Source: Cronobacter muytjensii ATCC 51329
GTDB lineage: Bacteria; Pseudomonadota; Gammaproteobacteria; Enterobacterales; Enterobacteriaceae
DNA length: 64,000 nucleotides
Reading direction: 5' to 3'
Assembly: GCF_001277195.1 (NCBI RefSeq)
Contig: NZ_CP012268.1
Span: forward strand, 1,550,001-1,614,000
Made by a program: the position numbers and the translations under genes. This document shows, piece by piece, positions 53,223-61,596 of this stretch (position 1 is its first letter; the number at the start of each line of letters is the position of its first letter). The notes beneath the pieces were generated by a model. That model had not been told where the DNA came from. It saw only the letters and a list, made by a program, of their open reading frames with translations, and made no database searches.

Positions 53223-53250
53223 AAGGGCTGGCAGGTGCCAGCCCTTTTTT
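53223..53250 (+). terminator. opp operon terminator
   Basis: AAGGGCTGGCA (53223-53233) and TGCCAGCCCTT (53236-53246) form an 11-bp stem with a 2-base gap, followed by T to 53250. It ends 13 bp before the next start. Confidence 0.95.
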
Positions 53251-53263
53251 CTGCGAGGACAAC

Positions 53264-54100
53264 GTGTCAGGGATAACAGAGTTTCGTCAACGCGCATACC
53301 ATCTCCTCTTCGATCAACGCCAGCGCAGCGGCCGACGCTTTGAAGCGCTCTGCGGCCTGTTCGCGCTGTTCAGCGTCATCGTCGTTTTTATCGAGTCAGG
53401 CATCGGCACCCAGTACCATCTCACCTATGACGAATGGCACCTCTTCGTCTCGCTGGAGGTGGGCATCACATGCGTTTTTACGCTGGAATATCTGCTGCGC
53501 CTTGCCGTCTGGCCCAATCCGGCGCGCTACGCACTGAGCTTCTGGGGCATTATCGACCTGGCGACGGTGCTGCCGCTCTATGTGCTGTGGCTCTGGCCGG
53601 AGCTTGGCATGAACTATCTCTTCATCTGGCGGGCACTACGCGCCGTACGCGTGCTGCGTATTCTCAAGCTGCTGCGCATGATGTCATCCGCAAGCATACT
53701 CTGGCAGGCCATAGTCAACGCCCGTCACCAGCTTATCGTGTTCTATGCGTTTATCTCCATTGTGATGGTCATCGCAGGCTCTCTGATGTACGGCATCGAA
53801 GGTGCCGCCAGCGGTTTTACTACGCTCGGCACGTCGGTCTACTGGGCCGTGGTGACGGTAACAACGGTTGGCTACGGCGATATCACCCCGCATACCGCAG
53901 GAGGGCGAGCCGTGGCGTCGCTGTTAATTCTTATCGGCTATTCGGTAATTGCGATTCCGACGGGGATTATTACCGCGCAGATGACCAGCGCGCTGGCGGA
54001 GCGAAAAGCGGCGCGGCGCTGTCCGGCATGCGGAGCGTCACATGACGCGCAGGCGAACTATTGTCAGGCGTGTGGGACGAAAATGGCAGGGGAGAAATAG
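53264..54100 (+). CDS. Voltage-gated-type potassium channel with C-terminal zinc ribbon
   Basis: A 278-residue ion channel with six transmembrane segments. Residues 123-138 form an S4 voltage sensor with a basic residue every third position (RALRAVRVLRILKLLR). The pore helix leads to the K+ selectivity filter TVGYGD at 201-206. The short cytoplasmic tail ends in a zinc ribbon, C253-x2-C256-x10-C267-x2-C270. It differs from E. coli Kch, which has an RCK domain. The GTG start follows GCGAGGACAAC. It lies between oppF and yciU; E. coli K-12 lacks it here and instead has kch between clsA and yciI. Confidence 0.9.
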   Translation: MSGITEFRQRAYHLLFDQRQRSGRRFEALCGLFALFSVIVVFIESGIGTQYHLTYDEWHLFVSLEVGITCVFTLEYLLRLAVWPNPARYALSFWGIIDLATVLPLYVLWLWPELGMNYLFIWRALRAVRVLRILKLLRMMSSASILWQAIVNARHQLIVFYAFISIVMVIAGSLMYGIEGAASGFTTLGTSVYWAVVTVTTVGYGDITPHTAGGRAVASLLILIGYSVIAIPTGIITAQMTSALAERKAARRCPACGASHDAQANYCQACGTKMAGEK

Positions 54101-54126
54101 CGCGGCGGATGCCGCGCCGCTGGCAA

Positions 54127-54456
54127 TTATTCACGCCACAGGATGTGGCACAGCTTGTGATCTTTTTCGCGGCACAGCAGCACGCGGGCGAAAACGTCGG
54201 TAATTTCTTCGCCGTCCTGTTCGGCAAGGCCGATGACGACTTCGGAGAAAAAGTCCGGGTTCAGATCGTAATCGACATGCTGAAGCCACTCTTCAGACGG
54301 GTCGAACAGCTCCGCGCCGCCGCGCTCTTCAAACTGTAAATTAAACAGAATGATATCTGCCGGATCGAGATTATCCGGCGCCAGCTCCAGAAAAATGTCA
54401 TAGGCCTGGTCGAGCGTTTCGTCTTCCGTCAGGCGGTTATTCAGATCCATTTCCAT
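54127..54456 (-). CDS. yciU: YciU, DUF440 dsDNA-mimic-type protein
   Basis: A 109-residue, strongly acidic protein, the E. coli YciU length and near identical (MDLNNRLTEDETLDQAYDIFLELA; FEERGGAELFDPSEEW; LCREKDHKLCHILWRE). The family (like Haemophilus HI1450) has an acidic surface that resembles DNA; targets are not well established. It follows clsA by 34 bp on the same strand and converges with the channel gene. Confidence 0.95.
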   Translation of the reverse strand: MEMDLNNRLTEDETLDQAYDIFLELAPDNLDPADIILFNLQFEERGGAELFDPSEEWLQHVDYDLNPDFFSEVVIGLAEQDGEEITDVFARVLLCREKDHKLCHILWRE

Positions 54457-54490
54457 CGTGACTACCCCAGTAAATGATGTTGGGCACGTT

Positions 54491-55951
54491 TTACAGCAAC
54501 GGGCTGAAGAAGTAAAACAGTCGCTCTACCACGCGTTGCCAGAACGGACGTTTCACCCACAGGCGCGCATCCAGCAGGCGCGAGCGGGAGATGTAATCAT
54601 CCTGTACCTCGGCCAGATCGGCGCCGAATCCCGCGTCATCGATAACCAGCGTAATTTCAAAGTTAAGCCAGAGGCTGCGCATATCCAGGTTAACAGTGCC
54701 GACCAGGCTCAGCTCGCCGTCAACCAGTACGCTTTTAGTGTGCAGCAGGCCGCCCTCGAACTGATAAATCTTCACACCCGCCGCCAGCAGCTCGCTGAAG
54801 AACGCGCGGGAGGCCCACCCCACCAGCAGTGAGTCGTTTTTACGCGGCAGAATAATGCTTACATCCACACCGCGCTGCGCCGCCGTACAAATGGCATGTA
54901 GCAGATCGTCGCTCGGTACGAAGTAGGGCGTAGTCATAATCAGATATTCACGCGCTGCATAGACTGATGTTAACAGCGCCTGGTGAATGAGATCTTCCGG
55001 AAATCCGGGGCCGGAGGCGATGGTATGAATAGTGTGTCCGCTCGCCTGTTCAAACGGCATGATATTGGCATCCGGCGCGGGGGGCAGCAGCCGTTTGCCG
55101 GTTTCAATTTCCCAGTCGCAGGAGTAAACGATACCCATCGCGGTGGCGACCGGGCCTTCCATGCGCGCCATCAGATCCACCCACTGGCCGACGCCCGCAT
55201 CCTGTTTGAAATAGCGCGGGTCGACCATGTTCATACTGCCGGTATAGGCAATATAGTTGTCGATCATGATCATTTTGCGATGCTGACGCAGGTCCATGCG
55301 GCGCAGGAATACACGCATCAGGTTGACCTTCAGCGCTTCCACCACTTCGATACCCGCATTGCGCATCATACCCGCCCAGGGGCTGCGGAAAAACGCGACG
55401 CTGCCTGCGGAGTCGAGCATCAGTCGACAGTGCACCCCGCGGCGGGCCGCCGCCATCAGCGATTCCGCCACCTGATCCGCCATGCCGCCAGGCTGCCAGA
55501 TATAAAAGACCATCTCGATATTGTGCCGGGCGAGCTGAATATCGCGGATCAGCGCCTGCATCACGTCATCGGAGGTGGTCAGCAGTTGTAACTGATTACC
55601 TTTGACGCCCGCGATACCCTGGCGGCGCTCGCATAGCTGAAAAAGGGCGCTCGCCACGGCGCTGTTTTCCTCGGCGAAGATATGCTTACAGGCTTTTAAA
55701 TCGTTGAGCCATTTCGCCGTGGAGGGCCACATGGCGCGCGCGCGCTCGGCACGGCGTTTGCCAAGATGCAGTTCGCCGACAGACAGATACGCGACTATTC
55801 CAACCAGCGGGAGAATATAAATGACCAGCAGCCAGGCCATAGCGGAGGGAACGGCGCGGCGTTTCATCAGAATGCGCAACGTCACGCCTGCGATAAGCAA
55901 CCAGTATCCCAGAATGACCAGCCAACTCACGACCGTGTAGAAGGTTGTCAT
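54491..55951 (-). CDS. clsA: Cardiolipin synthase A
   Basis: A 486-residue membrane enzyme, the E. coli ClsA length. Two N-terminal transmembrane segments (about 8-28 and 38-58) precede two phospholipase-D HKD motifs: HRKMIMIDNYIAYTGSMN (near 223) and HTKSVLVDGELSLVGTVNLD (near 403). It condenses two phosphatidylglycerol molecules into cardiolipin and glycerol. It is divergent from yciY. Confidence 0.97.
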   Translation of the reverse strand: MTTFYTVVSWLVILGYWLLIAGVTLRILMKRRAVPSAMAWLLVIYILPLVGIVAYLSVGELHLGKRRAERARAMWPSTAKWLNDLKACKHIFAEENSAVASALFQLCERRQGIAGVKGNQLQLLTTSDDVMQALIRDIQLARHNIEMVFYIWQPGGMADQVAESLMAAARRGVHCRLMLDSAGSVAFFRSPWAGMMRNAGIEVVEALKVNLMRVFLRRMDLRQHRKMIMIDNYIAYTGSMNMVDPRYFKQDAGVGQWVDLMARMEGPVATAMGIVYSCDWEIETGKRLLPPAPDANIMPFEQASGHTIHTIASGPGFPEDLIHQALLTSVYAAREYLIMTTPYFVPSDDLLHAICTAAQRGVDVSIILPRKNDSLLVGWASRAFFSELLAAGVKIYQFEGGLLHTKSVLVDGELSLVGTVNLDMRSLWLNFEITLVIDDAGFGADLAEVQDDYISRSRLLDARLWVKRPFWQRVVERLFYFFSPLL

Positions 55952-56095
55952 AGATTAAAAATCCTTTAAAAAGCGTATCGTTAAGAGTTTACGCATAACG
56001 CCGTCGCACACCAATAAGAACCTGCCAGAAAAGCGCTGGCCTGCGGGCGGGAAGGGGCTATAATGACGGTTCTGTTTCAGTCAAGAGTATCAGAA

Positions 56096-56269
56096 ATGAG
56101 GCGTAGTAGAACGGAAGTTGGGCGCTGGCGCATGCAGCGACAGTCTCAACGGCGTAAAGCTCGCTGGCTGGAAGCACAATCCCGACGCAATATGCGAATT
56201 CACGCTATCAGAAAATGTCTTGTGAATCGTCAGCGCAATTCGTTGCTGTTTGCCATCCACGATCGCTAA
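56096..56269 (+). CDS. yciY: YciY, small basic protein
   Basis: A 57-residue protein, the E. coli YciY length, very rich in arginine (MRRSRTEVGRWRM; QSRRNMRIHAIRKCLVN) and ending QRNSLLFAIHD. The earlier in-frame ATG at 56063 overlaps the -10 TATAAT at 56059-56064, so the ATG at 56096 is preferred. Function unknown; positive charge suggests nucleic acid or phospholipid contact, which is inference. A hairpin follows 11 bp after the stop. Confidence 0.9.
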   Translation: MRRSRTEVGRWRMQRQSQRRKARWLEAQSRRNMRIHAIRKCLVNRQRNSLLFAIHDR

Positions 56270-56280
56270 ACGTAGTGAAA

Positions 56281-56300
56281 GGGCACCGCCTGCGGTGCCC
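56281..56300 (+). terminator. Hairpin after yciY
   Basis: GGGCACCGC (56281-56289) and GCGGTGCCC (56292-56300) form a perfect 9-bp stem with a 2-base loop. No T run follows on the plus strand. Confidence 0.55.
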
Positions 56301-56764
56301 CCGAATACCTCTCTGACACACTCCCTTTCGCCATTTACCGCCGCGCTAATTCCGCTGTTATATCCTTTTTCTCACCCGTTTGATTTCGTCTAATTTGAGA
56401 TAAATTCCGGCAAGCGACTTCCCGCGCCGCGCTAATGAGTTTAAATAAAATTAGGAATATTCTGGTATAAAAAATCGACAACGAAAGCCGTTCATTTTTA
56501 AATATTTCATAAGTGAGATTATGCTGAATGAGTTGTTTATAATCCTTAAAAATCAATGCATTAAAATTGTTTCCATAACTTAACGTAAATTCACACTTTG
56601 AAATATATGCTGTATTCCCGCCGGTGATAATTGCTCTAATGTAAAATGAAGCATTTTTAATGTTATTTCCGGCGATTGTTTCTGGTCCGGCCAGGTTAGA
56701 TTAATGTCATCGAGAACTTGTATTCCTGCAACTGCAACTTTCATCCGTAACTGATGGAGCGTTT
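56301..56764. other. 464-bp AT-rich gap before the 89-residue orphan gene
   Basis: The stretch from about 56390 to 56680 is far more AT-rich than anything nearby (long runs such as TTTAAATAAAATTAGGAATATTC). No supported gene: a 73-codon minus frame starts at a TTG without a ribosome site. It may be an H-NS-silenced promoter region or the scar of acquired DNA. Confidence 0.5.
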
Positions 56765-57034
56765 ATGACCAAGCAAGAGGAATTTCTGACAGAAATCCAT
56801 AAATTTTTGTTACGCAAAGGAGCCTGCGGCGCACGTCCCAGAACTTTCGAAGACAGAAATTTAACCAGCGGTATTTTCGGCTTTGCCAAAGAGGCCGTGA
56901 CCGCCAGCCAGCGCTTGCCGGAGAGCGTCTCCGCCTGCGAAGCGGCCCGTCAGTTTGTGACGTCGCATAAGTGTCATGCCGCAAGAAATAACGCTTCCGT
57001 GACGATGCTGCGCCTGGTGCCGGGCGGCAAATAA
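56765..57034 (+). CDS. Unrecognised 89-residue basic protein
   Basis: I do not recognise this protein. It begins MTKQEEFLTEIHKFLLRKGACGARPRTF (split by me from the full frame), has a middle SGIFGFAKEAVTASQ and a tail with two cysteines (SACEAARQFVTSHKC), so three cysteines in all; it is basic and has no signal peptide or membrane segment. ATG 56765 follows a good GGAG site at 5 bases, codon use is like the neighbours, and it is followed by the yciI terminator region, all of which support a real gene. E. coli K-12 has no equivalent between yciY and yciI that I know of. Confidence 0.6.
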   Translation: MTKQEEFLTEIHKFLLRKGACGARPRTFEDRNLTSGIFGFAKEAVTASQRLPESVSACEAARQFVTSHKCHAARNNASVTMLRLVPGGK

Positions 57035-57060
57035 CACTCGTTAAGTAACATGACCGTGCA

Positions 57061-57091
57061 AAAAAAGGGCATAACGTCAGTTAATGCCCTT
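57061..57091 (-). terminator. yciI terminator
   Basis: AAGGGCAT (57065-57072) and ATGCCCTT (57084-57091) pair around an 11-base loop. On the minus strand the stem is followed by six or more T. It starts 27 bp after the yciI stop. Confidence 0.85.
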
Positions 57092-57118
57092 AAGATTCAC
57101 GCAGCCTGATGGCGGCGG

Positions 57119-57415
57119 TCAGAATACTTTCTTATACGGCTTCACCGCCACGGTCTTATAGACGCCCGCCGCGATATAGGGGTCGGCTTCAGCCCAGGCC
57201 TGAGCGGCATCCAGCGAGGCGAATTCGGCAATCACCGTTGAGCCGGTAAAACCCGCCGCACCCGGATCGTTGCTGTCTACCGCAGGCATTGGCCCTGCAG
57301 TCAGCAGACGGCCCTCATCATGCAACAGTTGCAAACGAGCCAGATGCGCAGGGCGCACCGACTGACGCTTTTCCAGAGAATCAGCCACATCTTCCGCATA
57401 AATTACATAAAGCAC
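57119..57415 (-). CDS. yciI: YciI, YCII-domain protein
   Basis: A 98-residue protein almost identical to E. coli YciI (LYVIYAEDVADSLEKRQSVRPAHLARLQLLHDEGRLLTAGPMPAVDSNDPGAAGF in the family alignment, here given by its blocks VRPAHLARLQ and AGPMPAVDSNDPG). The fold is ferredoxin-like, with a conserved His in PAHL that is a possible catalytic residue. No activity is established in vivo. The start is GTG at 57415 after AAGGAG. It is divergent from tonB across about 220 bp. Confidence 0.95.
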   Translation of the reverse strand: MLYVIYAEDVADSLEKRQSVRPAHLARLQLLHDEGRLLTAGPMPAVDSNDPGAAGFTGSTVIAEFASLDAAQAWAEADPYIAAGVYKTVAVKPYKKVF

Positions 57416-57571
57416 GTCGCACTCCTTTTATGAAACGGCAAGGTGAATAACGGTAGGTGAAAGCCGCAGAGTGTGCAACGTAAACATAAAAGGCCTGTTA
57501 AATCCTTAACATTTAAGCGGTAAATTTCGCCACTTCGCTGAACAAATCAGGCCGAATCAGGCTGAGTTGTT

Positions 57572-57590
57572 GAATATGATTGCTATTTGC
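57572..57590. promoter_or_regulatory. Weak Fur-box-like sequence before tonB
   Basis: GAATATGATTGCTATTTGC matches 11 of 19 positions of the Fur consensus. Iron control of tonB is known in E. coli, and the site lies 48 bp before the start codon, but the match is weak. Confidence 0.35.
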
Positions 57591-57637
57591 ATTTAAAATT
57601 AAGCCCTCATTCATTCAGTGAAACGACTATGACTTCA

Positions 57638-58372
57638 ATGACCCTCGATATGCCTCGCCGTTTTCCGTGGCCGACACTGCTTTCCGTCGCGATCCATGGC
57701 GCCATTGTGGCGGCGGCTGTGCTTTATACTTCGGTAAATCAGGTTGTTGAAATGCCGGCGCCTTCTCAGCCGATTTCGGTGACGATGGTCGCGCCTGAAG
57801 CGCTTGAACCGCCGCAGCCGGAAGTGGTGCAGCCGCCGCCAGAGCCTGTCGCCGAGCCTGAACCGGAACCCGAGCCGGTGCCGGAGCCGCCAAAAGAGGC
57901 GCCGGTGGTTATTGAAAAACCGAAGCCAAAACCTAAGCCGAAACCAAAGCCCAAACCGGTGAAAAAGGTAGAGGAGCGGCCGAAGCGGGAAGTTAAACCA
58001 GCTGAGCCGCGTCCGGCGTCACCGTTTGAAAACAACACTCCGACGCGCGCCACCACGACCGCGTCGCGTCCGGCGCCCGCAGCGCCAGCGAATGTTGCGC
58101 CGGCAGGCCCTCGCGCGCTAAGCCGCAATCAGCCGCAATACCCTGCGCGCGCTTATGCGCTGCGTATGGAAGGTCAGGTGCGGGTAAAATTTGACGTCGC
58201 GGCGGACGGCAGCGTGGAAAACGTGCAGATCCTCTCCGCCAAACCCGCCAATATGTTCGAGCGCGAGGTGAAACAGGCGATGCGTAAATGGCGTTATGAA
58301 GCCGGAAAACCGGGCACCGGCCTGATTGTGAATATTGTGTTCCGCATCAACGGCGGAGCCACCATGCAATAA
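57638..58372 (+). CDS. tonB: TonB, energy transducer for outer-membrane receptors
   Basis: A 244-residue protein anchored by one N-terminal transmembrane helix (about 11-32, with the conserved S and H in SVAIHGA that contact ExbD). Then a long proline-rich spacer of EP repeats (about 55-85) and KP repeats (about 90-110) spans the periplasm. The C-terminal receptor-binding domain (about 155-239) contains QPQYPARAYALRMEGQVRVKFDV and the YP motif. The ATG at 57638 matches E. coli MTLDLPRRFPWPT; another is nine bases earlier. A siderophore receptor gene lies 0.8 kb downstream. Confidence 0.97.
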   Translation: MTLDMPRRFPWPTLLSVAIHGAIVAAAVLYTSVNQVVEMPAPSQPISVTMVAPEALEPPQPEVVQPPPEPVAEPEPEPEPVPEPPKEAPVVIEKPKPKPKPKPKPKPVKKVEERPKREVKPAEPRPASPFENNTPTRATTTASRPAPAAPANVAPAGPRALSRNQPQYPARAYALRMEGQVRVKFDVAADGSVENVQILSAKPANMFEREVKQAMRKWRYEAGKPGTGLIVNIVFRINGGATMQ

Positions 58373-58387
58373 CGTCCCGCCAGTCAG

Positions 58388-58418
58388 AAAAGCCAGAGCA
58401 TCGTCTCTGGCTTTTTTT
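58388..58418 (+). terminator. tonB terminator
   Basis: AAAAGCCAGAG (58388-58398) and CTCTGGCTTTT (58405-58415) form an 11-bp stem with a 6-base loop, with A and T runs on both sides, so it may also serve yciA on the other strand. Confidence 0.92.
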
Positions 58419-58591
58419 ATACCCATCTGAACACCACCTCCTGTGGAGGTAGTCAGCAACAGGTTTTGGCTTTGCCTTATTGTCTTTGGATTTAAATCTT
58501 TCAGAACAGGCCGGGATTTTCTATTAGGGCTTTTAGTACGCCCCACAGAGCCGATATCAATGCCCCTTCCAGGTAGGGGATTTTTATGGCG

Positions 58592-58993
58592 TTACGCCAC
58601 GGGCGGCAGCGGGCGCGGTTTGCCGTCGTCATCTACCGCGACATAAATAAATAGCGCTTCGGTGGCGCGGTAGCGCTGGCCGAGCGGTTCGGAAGAGACT
58701 TTCTTTACCCAGACTTCAATATTGACTGTCACCGAGGTGTTGCCACGCTTCACGCAGCGCGCATAACAGCAGACCACATCGCCGACCGCCACCGGGCGCA
58801 GGAACGTCATGCCGTCCACGCGCACCGTTACCACACGTCCATGCGCAATCTCTTTGGCAAGGATTGCGCCGCCAATATCCATCTGCGCCATCAACCAGCC
58901 GCCAAAGATATCGCCGTTGGCGTTGGTATCAGCGGGCATGGCCAGGGTACGTAAAACCAGTTCACCTTGCGGGGTGGCTTGCTCTGTCGTCAT
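58592..58993 (-). CDS. yciA: YciA, acyl-CoA thioesterase
   Basis: A 133-residue hotdog-fold thioesterase (E. coli YciA 132). The catalytic region NANGDIFGGWLMAQMDIGGAI carries the conserved N, D and GG; VRVDGMTFLRPVAVGDVVCC follows, as in the family. It hydrolyses short- to long-chain acyl-CoA in the cytosol. It is convergent with tonB and downstream of the siderophore receptor gene. Confidence 0.96.
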   Translation of the reverse strand: MTTEQATPQGELVLRTLAMPADTNANGDIFGGWLMAQMDIGGAILAKEIAHGRVVTVRVDGMTFLRPVAVGDVVCCYARCVKRGNTSVTVNIEVWVKKVSSEPLGQRYRATEALFIYVAVDDDGKPRPLPPVA

Positions 58994-59136
58994 GGGGCTT
59001 CTCAGTTGTTGTTTTCAGGTTATCGTTCCGCACGCGGGCAAAGCCGAAGGGCGCGGTGCGAACGTATCATACCACTGGCAGCGACAGGGTGAAGGCGGGA
59101 AAAGCAGGCAGGAACAGGTGCTATCTTGTGACAGCG

Positions 59137-59158
59137 AAAAGGGGAGGCGTGCCTCCCC
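59137..59158 (-). terminator. Terminator of the TonB-dependent receptor gene
   Basis: GGGGAGGC (59141-59148) and GCCTCCCC (59151-59158) form an 8-bp stem; on the minus strand TTTT follows. It starts 8 bp after the receptor stop. Confidence 0.8.
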
Positions 59159-59166
59159 GTTACCTT

Positions 59167-61356
59167 TCAGAAGGTCATCGTGACGCCCGCGTAGTAGGCG
59201 CGGCCCGGTTCGTTGTATGTGGAAGCGCCTTCGTTTTCACGATACAGCGTTTTATCGAACAGGTTGCTGACGCCGCCGTTCAGACGCAGATTTTTGGTCA
59301 GCGCATAGTTCACGCCCACGCCGACAATGGAGTACGCGCCAACTTCCTTGTGGGAAAGGTTGCCGCCATCCTCAAGGCGAATTTCTGCCGCCTGACGCGG
59401 CTTCTGACGGCCATAGAACGTCCAGTTGAGATTAGTGGAAATTTTGTCGTTCACCTGCCAGTCGAGCATAGTGTTGACGGTATATTTCGGGATAACCGAC
59501 AGCGGATTGCCGTTCTTTTTGGTTTCCGATTTGATCATATAAGTGGCGTTGGTGCGCCAGTTCAGCGCGTCTTTCAGCACCGGAATAGTCAGATTGCCTT
59601 CGAGGCCTTCCACTACGGCTTTACCGCCGTTTTCCCAGCGAAGGATATTGTTGCCATTGGATGCGTAGCCAATCACCTTGTCGCCTGAGACTATCTTGTT
59701 CTGGTAGTCGTTACGGAACCAGGTGATCCCTGCGTCAAAACCCTCTTTGGTGAATTCCAGACCGATCTCTTTGTTGATGCTGATTTCCGGCTTCAGATCT
59801 TCATTGCCGAGCAGATAGCAGCTGCCGCTCACGCCAATCGGACAGCCGTTGCCGCGCGTGGAGAGCAGGTAGCCTTTGCTCGACTGATAGAGGTTCGGTG
59901 CTTTAAACGCGCGGGCGATACCAGCCTTCAGCTTCACATTATCGCCCAGCTCCTGGGAGAGGTTGAGGCTTGGGCTCCAGTTGCCGCCGAACTGGTTATG
60001 ATGGTCGTAACGCAGCCCGGGGATGACGACGGTACCGGGCAGGACATCGATATTGTCTTCAAAATAGACGGCACCGAGGGTCGCGCTGTTTTTACTGCTG
60101 CGCGAGGACGCGTCGCCGGAAACGTCGCCAATTGTGGTGTTATTGACGTTGGTCGCCTGCATGGATGCCGGGTCGTTGAGCTCTTCACGATCCCATTCCG
60201 CACCCAGCGTCATGGTCTGATCCACCAGCAGACTCAGCGGCACGTTGATTTCGCTGCTGGCGCGATAGTTTTCGAGCCGGCTGGTGCTGTATTTCTCATC
60301 GGTGATCATGCCTTCGACGCGGCCCGTCGTCCCTTCCTGAAGACGCGTATTGTTGGTTTTTTCGTAATAGAAGCCGGTTTTCGACTGGCCCCAGTCCCAG
60401 ATGCCGTTATGGGTAATGCCGTAGCTCTGGCGATACATCCGGTTGGTTTCGTGGCCGTAGAGCGAAGGGACGAGACCGTCAGGGCTGACATTGCTGTTAC
60501 TGTTCTGGGTGTCGCCCGCGTAGATGTTGCCCTGGCGGCTGTAGCCGTATTCAAAATCCAGGATCTGCTCCGGCGTTATCTTCCAGGAAACCACGCTGTT
60601 GATATCTTTATTGCGCACCCCTTCGCGCCCGGCGGCGTAAGAGCCATTCTGCGCAGTGTTGATGTCGTAATCGTCGGCATCGGTTTTGTTCAGATTGCCG
60701 TAAAGGCGCATGGTCAGCGCGTCGCCTGCCAGTGGGCCGCTCAGGCTGAAGTTGGCGCGTCGGGTAGCGCCTTCTTTGTCATTTTCAGGCTGGTTGGTGA
60801 AAAGTGAGAGCGAGCCGTGCCAGTCGTTGGTCGGGCGTTTGGTGATGATATTTACCACGCCGCCTGCCGCGCCGCTGCCGTAACGCGCCGCCGCAGGGCC
60901 GCGCAGCACTTCGATGCGCTCCACCATCTCGGCAGGCACCCAGTTGGTGTCGCCTCGTGTATCGCGCTCACCACGCCAGCTGTAGCGCACGGCGTTACGT
61001 GAGGTAACCGGGACACCATCGACCAGAATTAATGTGTTTTCCGGGCCCATGCCGCGAATGTCAATCTGGCGGTTATTGCCGCGGCTGCCGCTGGCGCTGT
61101 TGCCGGTCAGGTTAACGCCGGGCATTTTGCGAATAATGTCTGAAAGGTCGTTGACCGGCGGGTCTTTTTCGATGTCATCCGCGGTAATAACAGAAACGCC
61201 GGGCTGCTGCTTCAGCGCCTGCTCTGCGGTGGCCTGAACGACCATTACATCGCCGTCGTCCACATCCGCCGCCTGCGCGGCCCAGGCTCCGCTCCCGAGA
61301 AGTGAGGCCACCGCCAGCGCCAGTGGCTTGCGAATGTCATGCTTTTTTTCAAACAT
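59167..61356 (-). CDS. TonB-dependent catecholate siderophore receptor (FepA/IroN/PfeA family)
   Basis: A 729-residue outer-membrane receptor. A signal peptide ends near AAQAA; a TonB box-like DVMVVQATAEQ follows; the plug domain (about 45-170) has GVNLTGNSASGSRGNNRQIDIRGMGPENTLILVDG and ERIEVLRGPAAARYGSGAAGGVVNIIT; the 22-strand barrel ends in an aromatic C-terminus (YYAGVTMTF). FepA and IroN share these plug blocks, so enterobactin or a similar catecholate is the probable ligand. ATG 61356 is preferred to a TTG six bases earlier. A near-perfect Fur box lies 47 bp upstream. E. coli K-12 has no receptor gene between yciA and yciB. Confidence 0.92.
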   Translation of the reverse strand: MFEKKHDIRKPLALAVASLLGSGAWAAQAADVDDGDVMVVQATAEQALKQQPGVSVITADDIEKDPPVNDLSDIIRKMPGVNLTGNSASGSRGNNRQIDIRGMGPENTLILVDGVPVTSRNAVRYSWRGERDTRGDTNWVPAEMVERIEVLRGPAAARYGSGAAGGVVNIITKRPTNDWHGSLSLFTNQPENDKEGATRRANFSLSGPLAGDALTMRLYGNLNKTDADDYDINTAQNGSYAAGREGVRNKDINSVVSWKITPEQILDFEYGYSRQGNIYAGDTQNSNSNVSPDGLVPSLYGHETNRMYRQSYGITHNGIWDWGQSKTGFYYEKTNNTRLQEGTTGRVEGMITDEKYSTSRLENYRASSEINVPLSLLVDQTMTLGAEWDREELNDPASMQATNVNNTTIGDVSGDASSRSSKNSATLGAVYFEDNIDVLPGTVVIPGLRYDHHNQFGGNWSPSLNLSQELGDNVKLKAGIARAFKAPNLYQSSKGYLLSTRGNGCPIGVSGSCYLLGNEDLKPEISINKEIGLEFTKEGFDAGITWFRNDYQNKIVSGDKVIGYASNGNNILRWENGGKAVVEGLEGNLTIPVLKDALNWRTNATYMIKSETKKNGNPLSVIPKYTVNTMLDWQVNDKISTNLNWTFYGRQKPRQAAEIRLEDGGNLSHKEVGAYSIVGVGVNYALTKNLRLNGGVSNLFDKTLYRENEGASTYNEPGRAYYAGVTMTF

Positions 61357-61402
61357 TATCAATTATTCCATTTTGTGTAGAAATGTTATCGCAAAACGGC
61401 AT

Positions 61403-61421
61403 GATAATGATAACAATTATC
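61403..61421. promoter_or_regulatory. Fur box of the siderophore receptor gene
   Basis: GATAATGATAACAATTATC matches 17 of 19 positions of the Fur consensus GATAATGATAATCATTATC and lies just upstream of the receptor start. It predicts strong repression in iron-replete cells. Confidence 0.92.
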
Positions 61422-61538
61422 ATTACAACAGGTTGAGGGGAATCTCCATGATTTCTCCACATTTGCTCTAAATGTGTGCGCGTAATAAAGAAGCGCATAG
61501 TGAAAACGGGAAGATAGCCAGTCTGGAAAAACGCGCAT

Positions 61539-61569
61539 AAAAAAGCCCCCGGGGAATGACCGCGGGGGC
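61539..61569 (-). terminator. yciCB terminator
   Basis: GCCCCC (61545-61550) and GGGGGC (61564-61569) pair; on the minus strand the stem is followed by six T. It lies 28 bp after the yciB stop. Confidence 0.85.
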
Positions 61570-61596
61570 GTTGCATATTTGGCGTACCGGGAAGCG

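Noticed and set aside
56335..56556. 73-codon minus-strand frame in the AT-rich block before the orphan gene
   Set aside because: TTG start without ribosome site, no recognisable domain, and composition follows the local AT content.
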